This document shows positions 57,420 to 64,000 of a stretch of DNA of 64,000 nucleotides, piece by piece. The notes beneath the pieces are model-generated. The model made no database searches. It was not told the DNA's origin and was given only the letters and a program-made list of their open reading frames with translations. This DNA is from Kappaphycus alvarezii. Lineage: Eukaryota > Rhodophyta > Florideophyceae > Gigartinales > Solieriaceae. Each line of letters begins with the position of its first letter. Within the stretch, counting starts at the first letter, position 1. Both the position numbers and the translations under genes were made by a program. The stretch is from NCBI GenBank assembly GCA_002205965.3, contig NADL03000683.1, positions 682,001-746,000 on the forward strand, written 5' to 3'.

Positions 57420-60400
57420 CCCGACCCCCATCCCTTGGCTAACGGAGCAGTATACATCGAAAGCCGTAGGGTGGAAATCCATACGGATCTCGTTACACAA
57501 ACCGCGGTAGCGACTTTCTTAAACCCTCAGCTCGGAAATGGAGGGTGGTGGGGTCGTGGACGGCGGAGCAGTGGTAGGGGTTGGAATTGACTGCGACATT
57601 CCGCGTTAGCTGTAACCTCTACTGCCGGTCGCACGCTGGGTAGCGTTCAATCGACTTGGTGGTAGACCGTCGGATGGACGGCCACCGTTGATTCTCTGAC
57701 AGCAAAACGTAGGTTGGCCTCATGTTTAACTACACCCCCTCCAATATACTTTTCTTAAGCACCACATACACTTTCACAGTGTTTAAACCAAAAAAATCTC
57801 TTACCTTCAACTCCTGACTTTCCCTTAGTAAACGATTTGATTCAGAGGTAAAAGCTGGGTTATATTCATCATTCATGGTACTTTACGGGGGCAAAGGATA
57901 CATTCCAGTGTTAGATACTTTCCTTGTTTTACCCTAGGGAAATACTGCAGATATATGGAACTGCCAAAACGTGCAGTATATCCTCCTCTTCGTGATATAT
58001 TCTGTTTCCAAACTCCCCTAGTTCTACATCCCTCGAACTTTCAAAGTAACCAATCCCCTTGTCCCATGAAGAAAAGCAATCAAGCATGGTAATTAGTTCG
58101 GAAAATCGCCAGCAAGCATAGATGGTCTTGAAACAAAGCATGCAACCGACTAGACGGTCAGGCAGTGTACACTCGAAATGACAGATGAGTAAATTAGTTA
58201 TTACTTACGATATTATATTGCTTTGCTTTGTATCTATAACCTTTAGAGAGAGAGAATCTTTTACTCTTTTTACTTATCTTAGAAAGATGAAGAGGACTAT
58301 TTTGATTGACAGCGCAATTCAACTACTACTTTTTGACGAACTTTATATAATTCTCCAACGCTACGAAAGCCCCGATGCATGATGACTACTGCCTTGACCC
58401 CGATAATAAAATATTCGAAATCCTAGAGGCTATTGAGTACCGGGGAACAGGGATTTCATTTACTGACATGCTGGTTGATACCCAGTCAACCTATATGTCA
58501 GTGTTGAATAATAGTGTAGAAACTCCGTTTTCCAAAGCCCGGAACAATTTCCACGGGCCCTGCATTGAAAAACTTCATGCAGCTCAAGAGCAATGTTTTG
58601 TTGCCCGTTAGTTATTTCAATCAAATACATAGTACCAATCTTATTTTAAGAGGAAATTTAGAATGGGCGGATACGTTTTGCGCAATCTCGAGGTTCGAGG
58701 GGACTTTCAAGTTATTTGCCAGGGTCAAGTAAACTCTTCAAGAATGTACTGACTGACACCGACATGTTTCCTGTACAGTCCTTGGATATTTCGAGAAGTC
58801 TCGATATTCCATTCTTGTAGTCAGTAAATGAATGGTTGCGTTCATCGTAAGGTAGTATCTCATGTTTGGGGGATCTGATGTGAGCCCGCTCCGTGCAAAC
58901 TGGCAACTGTACAGGAACCTTCACAAAAGAACCTTCGTAACATACCATGTATTGCCATTTACATTCAAGCACCGCCGGGAGTGGACATGAGTTATAACAG
59001 AGGAGGCCGGCCAATGCATTGAGTTGGAGATCGACTTTTTGCACCCCTTTAGCACATCCACTCGCCCCTCATTTTATTCGCAAAAAGCTATATTACTGTT
59101 TTAAGGATACCCCCGTTATTTGTATTTGTAATGTTTAGACAATGATGCCAACAGGATCACAAAAAAATTAGTAGGCGTTGATGCAGCCAAGCCCGAAATA
59201 ATTGATTGGAAGCGAGAGTGAGAATACTTTGAAGAGAAGAACAGCAGTCGTTCCAACCAGTCGTCGAAAAATGTTCAGATGATCATCTTGTTCAAAGGTT
59301 GAGAACGTATGAAACAAAAAACCAAAAGTCTGAGGCAACCGGAAGTATCAGGACCATCTCTCGAAAGAAAATCAGAATCGGCTCAAGTGTACAGTTTACT
59401 CTAAGCGATGAGTTTATTCAACGCCTATGTTATGCATGCGAACATCGTTAGTACTTGGGGCTTCGTCGAGCCTTGCGCTATTCCCATGTGCCCAGACCAT
59501 CACCATATCCGTACTGCTCCATTTGAACGGTAGATTTTCAGTAGGCAGTTTCGATCACTGCGTTTCGAAGGAAATGGTTCATGTATGCGGTGGAAGCTTG
59601 CGGTTTGATACTGGTTGAATAGTGAAGCCAGTTCCTTCCCGAAGGATTTGCTAAAATTGGTACAAGGTTACTAACTAACAGACGAGAAAGACGGAGCTAA
59701 CTCCCTTGAGGACTGGCGGGAGGTCATCCAACAGGCATGAAGCATTAGAAATCGCTGCTGCGGTAGCATGCCTTTGAGTCAGGACCTGTTTGACCTTTCC
59801 ATAAGTCTCCATCGTCCTCACGGCCATATTGCATATGTCGTCAGTAAGCAGGGCACAGGCGTCAAGGTGTTAGCCTCAGAGGGAGCACACCGAGATGGGG
59901 TTGACAGCAAGCATACTAAGGATACGTGACGGCTTCTTCTATACTAATCGATGGTATATGGACATGAAACGCTTCGAAGCCATTAAGAGAAATGTAGCCT
60001 TGTTTGCAGATATACTAAGGCTGGGGTACAACATGTACCACCCATAAAGGCCCCGCCGTCTTGTTCATTGAATGAAGGAGCAACAACCCATTTATATCAA
60101 CCTGCTCAAATACTGCAATCAATTAGGTTGTACCGTAGGCAGAAAGATGGACTGTTATTCGCGTTCGCTGCTAACACCGCCAGTCTGAATTTTATTCCTT
60201 AAATTCCGCGACATCTTGAACTTAATCGTTGCTCTCAACGCAGGCCCAGTCTTGTGAATCTATAGGGGACCTAGACAGAAGATGTTGTAATGGTGAGCAC
60301 AGTTTATTGTGAGAAATGGTATTGTTGTATCCCATCTTCTGCTATAGACCCATTTCTGAGATCATTTGTTACCTGATGCCTGCGGGTCCCGCTTTTTCGG

Positions 60401-60970
60401 TTGCTGGGGAGAGCAAGACGTGTTTTCCTTTCTTAACACTCTCTTCATTTCGTGAGGATTAGGCATCGTCGTCGAAAAATGGCGGTCATAGCCCCGCGTA
60501 TGGGTTTCCCTGCGAGTTGCAGTGATCCTGTAGTGTTCAATGGGTGCACTTTTTCGTGCGGACCAACTGCGTGGAATTCTTCACTGTAGACTCTCTATTG
60601 ATTCTGGGACACGCTGTCTTTTTTGTTCTAGCGACTGTGTACGTATAATAAACTATACCACAGCCAGTTCCTCGTAGCGAAGACACAGCAATCTCAAAAA
60701 GAGCTGTTCGGCCAGTTAAGGCTACAGCGGGCATGTCCGTTGCATACAGAGTAGCAGACTCCACATGCTATGACACTTCTGACAATCTGATCAACGTTGT
60801 ACTTAAAAATATTACCCATCCATGCGCTTCCGGTCAACACATAAGAGTTAATTGATGTGGCCGCAGAATTTTCAGAGTCTAAAACCAAGGTCGAATCGGT
60901 TGTTGGGTTGCTCAGGATTGATTGACTGAATCGCAATTGCGATCGAGAGACCTCCCGCTGCCTAAAATCC
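57420..60970. other. Mostly unrecognised
   Basis: Contains several modest frames without motifs: 58,185-58,382 and 58,375-58,611 (plus, overlapping, the second with DDYCLDPDNKIFEILEAIEY), 58,712-59,044 (minus, 110 codons, Cys-rich middle), 59,427-59,618 and 60,694-60,975. The 58.2-58.6 kb pair could be the 5' part of the transposon whose transposase end lies at 61 kb, but distance and decay leave this open. No terminal repeats seen. Confidence 0.3.
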
Positions 60971-60979
60971 ATCACAATA

Positions 60980-61420
60980 TTTTACAAGAAATGGGTGCCC
61001 CGCGCTTCTTGTCAAAGCGATCGTAAATGCGGACTATAGTTTCATTAGTGCCTCAACTAGGAGGTATAGATCAAGCCAAGGATCAATGTGCTTGCTACTG
61101 TCGAAAATCTATGAAATATTGCGAGGCATTGTCATGCCAGCGGAGTTTTGGATCACGGGTGCTGATGCGCATTCCCCCTTGCGTTAAGAACTCTGTTTAT
61201 TCCCTCATTTTGGATTGTTTACCAAGATTCCTTTTAATTCTTCCACTCGTCCATGCAGCTACTTGTGCAAACAGTCATTCGGAATTCTGCAAAAGAGTTC
61301 AGGTATAATGTTTACGCCTTTTCAATTTAGAATGAGTTGGGCAATTCGAATCATACCAGCATTGATGGCACTGCACAATTTCTGCACCAATAACTATTTG
61401 CCAATCGAGAAACAATAAAA
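60980..61420 (+). pseudogene. HARBI1-like transposase C-terminal relic
   Basis: Plus-strand translation in shifting frames gives KAIVNADYSFISAS, then IYEILRGIVMP, GADAHSPLR at the place of the family's G-D-x-A-Y second-Asp motif, then KIPFNSSTRPCSYLCKQSFG where the family has the catalytic Glu before FGIL, and finally IIPALMALHNFCTNN (61,340-61,400). The order and spacing are those of DDE_Tnp_4 transposases of PIF/Harbinger type. The catalytic Glu is replaced by Lys, and at least one frameshift and one stop are present. It is unrelated in sequence to the 29.5-32.2 kb Harbinger. Confidence 0.55.
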
Positions 61421-61424
61421 AGGA

Positions 61425-62180
61425 CAAAGACAGGGTTAAGCAATGAACTCAAGACTTCAAAGTGGGTGGTTCAATTGGGTACAATGTGGTATAGATGAGG
61501 AGGGCTAGGAAAATGCTAATGTCGACAGCATGTCCACTCTGGTATACAAGGATCAGGAGAAAGAAGAAATTCGAAGGAAGCTTGTCAGTTCATCGTGACA
61601 ACGTGGTCCACATCGACCAAATAAGCAGCGAGATAGCGACTATTCGTGATGGCCAGTAACTGGGCAGGAATAGGGGGAAAATTTCGGGTAGTTCAACATT
61701 TGGGAATTAGGGTCATTTCCCAATGGGGGAAAATAAAGGGTGTTTACTGTGGGAGCTCGGAAGGCTGAGAGACGGGGGAGTTTGTCTGATTTCCCAAATT
61801 GAGTCCAGTTGTTCCCCTAGGGATTTAGCATTCTTCCTAGCAAGAATGGGTTTGGGAGTTTGCGTTGTAATATTTCTTAGTCTGTATAGCTCGGAAACAG
61901 ATATCAGCTGCAGATTCGACTGCAACTGTGGACGCAAACTACTAGGCACGAGAATCGGTGGCTGCCTTCGGGTGTGCATTTATATCACCTACATTCTGCA
62001 GGTGGCACTTTGGAGGGCAACAAAGATCGCTACTGCAACCTTTGCCAGAAGGAGCTGTCGAGATGGATCCCCGAAACAATTATTAACAATGCTGTATTTA
62101 ATAGATGAGGAGTCCTCACAAGACTATGTCACATGAAGGCATACAAGCAACACAAGCAGGGCATGGCGAAATAGGCGAAC
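61425..62180. other. No secure feature
   Basis: The plus frame 61,723-62,136 (137 codons, GTG-or-ATG start uncertain) has a hydrophobic middle and several cysteines (FDCNCGRKLLG) but no family. A short palindromic TCATTTCCCAATGGGGGAAAATA occurs at 61,711-61,733. Confidence 0.25.
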
Positions 62181-63980
62181 GGACAAGCGATAAGGATTAG
62201 GGGCCGGCGTGTAGTTGATTGAACGTACTGCAGCGCCCTCGTTGATTTCGGGAGCCAGCGATAGATCAGTGTCGGTCTGTGGGACACAGGAGATCGAGGG
62301 GCAGGGCTAAGGGATGGCGACGCAGCCCGTGTCGCCGGCTGGGTGGGATTGGATATTCATCGAGGATGAAGTAACGGCTCGCATGGTTCGGGACTGTTGG
62401 ATGTCTGCATCGAGACGCGTTGCCCGAGCCGCACGTTGATTACGGCTGCTTGGCATACGGGGTGACGAAGAGCGGCGACGTTTTGCTTCGCGCAGTTTGG
62501 TGAGAGCTAGGATGGATATCTCTTTCAGGATTTCCCACAAGCCACCGGTGGAGGCGCATCGATCACGCTCATTGAGGGCACTACCTAGGCCGTTCGAGAG
62601 GAGTTGCGTGCCCGCTCACCGGAGAGCCCTTTCCAGAGGATCACGTTTGGATACCTGTGTTTGCAGAGGAAAACGATGCAGGAATCCACAAACAAGCTGA
62701 CAGCCGGCAAAAGGCAAATGAACAAGAACATAGCACTGTAGAGGCATGGGCTTGGAATGGAAAGGAAAAGGTCATCGGAGCAAATGAGCTTAAAGCGAGC
62801 TTCGGCTGAGAGGGTGGAAGGCAAAGAAGAGGAAATGGAAATAGGTCAGGGGTTTCATTAACTGTCAAAAGGTGGGGGAGCCGTATGCTTGTCGGCGCAA
62901 CTTGGAGAACGTTTCAACAAATTTTTGCGAATAGGTCTGGTAGGCACTCTCTGTGAAGCGAGAGATGCACCAACAAGGGATAAGCTGGAGCGAGTAGGGC
63001 AACGCTGCTGACTGCGACGGAGATGAGTACGGGATGGGCGACTTAGCGTTCTAGGAAGGAGAACACGGTCCGCTTGGCGCCTGAGGCGTCATTGGCGGGA
63101 TTGGCGTTGGTGAGAAAGATTATATCCGAAGTAGGAAGAGTATCCTTGGCTAAAGTACAGTAGGTGTGTTTGCAGCTAGACCGTTGGGGGATCGCTTTTT
63201 TTGGCGGCTTGCGCGTTCGTCAGATCGTGGTCGCTGGCGGCATAAGTTTTCGTGGAGCTCTGAAATTGCTTAGGATGATGTCCATTCTTGCGAAGGCGGG
63301 AGAAAACTATGGAGCGGGCATAGAGAAAGAGTGTTTGGACGAACTATAGTGGAGATTACCATCAACATCGTGCGAAGGCCGATGGTTTAGAGGGGATTTG
63401 CCTCCGGCGGATGCCGTTGGCAAGGTCGCCTGCAGTGAAGGTGTCAAGGCTTCGGGAAGAGACAATGGCCATATCTGAAGATTGACGATTCCTGTAGGTT
63501 GGGGAGGATGCCAGGGAGGTAGTTAAGGACACTCATAACGATATCATGAGCTGAGACGAGGAGTTAGAGTTGAGCACAGTTACCCACGAGAGACGCGACG
63601 ACTCAGATGGGAGCGTGGTACTGCGAGGTGGGCGTCTTGGAGGAGTATATCCTTAACAGAGGGGAGGTACTCAAAATCCTCGTTGAGAAAGTTGGCGATG
63701 GCAATGTGGAGGAGGGTCGGCTCTGCTGGAGGCAGGGTCTCCGGTTCTCCTATGTGCTGTTTTTCGGTAATGCAGGCGAGGAGCTTACGGACTCTCATGC
63801 GCGCACAACTGGTTTTGCGTCCGTTTGGTCAACCATGGCATGATGCTCTGCCAAGATCATGACATGTTGGCCAGCAGGAGGGCGGTAGTGCGCGAGCCTG
63901 AAAGAATGAAGTGAGAGGAGCAGTGGTGGTGTAGAAGCTGAACTACGTTTGGGAAGAGCGGCAACAGCGAGCACATACAA
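62180..63980 (-). pseudogene. Decayed Ser/Pro-rich minus-strand coding region
   Basis: GC content rises here and minus-strand frames with protein-like composition appear in series: 63,795-63,980, 63,580-63,798, then open stretches around 63,400-62,900, 62,641-62,868 and 62,307-62,540. The 63,580-63,798 piece has LLHIAIANFLNEDFEYLPSV. The pieces sit in different frames with stops between, so this is a broken long gene or element. Plus frames 63,164-63,349 and 63,607-63,843 are of lesser quality. No family recognised; it runs off the right edge. Confidence 0.3.
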
Positions 63981-64000
63981 GTCTGCTCCGGGAGCGCCGG

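Noticed and set aside
1-64000. CRISPR arrays, operons, rRNA genes, bacterial-type promoters
   Set aside because: No regularly spaced direct repeats with unique spacers, no rRNA signature, and the element content is eukaryotic.

Overview
This is eukaryotic nuclear DNA and reads almost entirely as a graveyard of transposable elements, with very few intact open reading frames. There are no operons, no bacterial-type gene spacing, no rRNA and no convincing tRNA. The host cannot be named with certainty. Repeated TACTGTACAGTAC/(ACAGT)n motifs, apparently single-exon small ORFs, and the mix of Copia, Ty3/Gypsy, PIF/Harbinger, Tc1/mariner and LINE-type relics would suit a repeat-rich alga (a florideophyte red alga is my first guess, at low confidence). 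An oomycete or another stramenopile is not excluded.

Layout. 1-2.2 kb: 5' part of a minus-strand Copia-type element (copy A). 2.2-5.6 kb: AT-rich with little recognisable; a coiled-coil ORF at 4.2 kb. 5.6-8.2 kb: a decayed, unrecognised minus-strand coding region. 9.05-9.4 kb: an LTR-like repeat with a second copy, in opposite orientation, at 39.07-39.4 kb. 12.8-13.9 kb: an old reverse transcriptase of DIRS/Gypsy type. 14.7-18.6 and 20.6-22.2 kb: a cluster of LINE-type 3'-end relics; another lies at 55.6-56.4 kb. Between these, 19.7-20.15 kb holds the best candidate host gene, a small secreted acidic protein. 22.2-23.2 kb: two unrecognised minus-strand ORFs. 23.6-24.8 kb: (ACAGT)n repeats and a plus-strand gag relic.

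24.85-35.76 kb is the best-defined composite. A minus-strand Ty3/Gypsy element has 224-bp LTRs, a GTAC duplication at its ends, gag, protease, RT/RNase H, integrase and an extra ORF region downstream of pol. A PIF/Harbinger DNA transposon (29,526-32,196, ATT duplication, transposase plus Myb/SANT-like ORF) has inserted into its pol gene. 36.2-38.2 kb: Tc1/mariner transposase remains running into a plus-strand chromodomain-type Gypsy integrase. 39.4-42.3 kb: a minus-strand Copia pol relic.

47.8-55.3 kb is Copia copy B, same family and strand as copy A. Its pol gene is split by a 2,444-bp DNA transposon (48,820-51,263) with 34-bp terminal inverted repeats, encoding a protein of the DUF7869 type (DNCSGQ, CxxC and GQTK motifs). 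I consider this the most interesting object in the window. A 226-bp MITE-like palindromic element follows at 55.36-55.58 kb. 56.7-64 kb is mostly unrecognised, with a HARBI1-like transposase relic at 61 kb and a decayed minus-strand coding region at 62.2-64 kb.

The genes do not form a pathway. What can be reconstructed is a history: old LINE and Copia/Gypsy insertions, later DNA transposons (Harbinger into Gypsy, the DUF7869 element into Copia), then decay.
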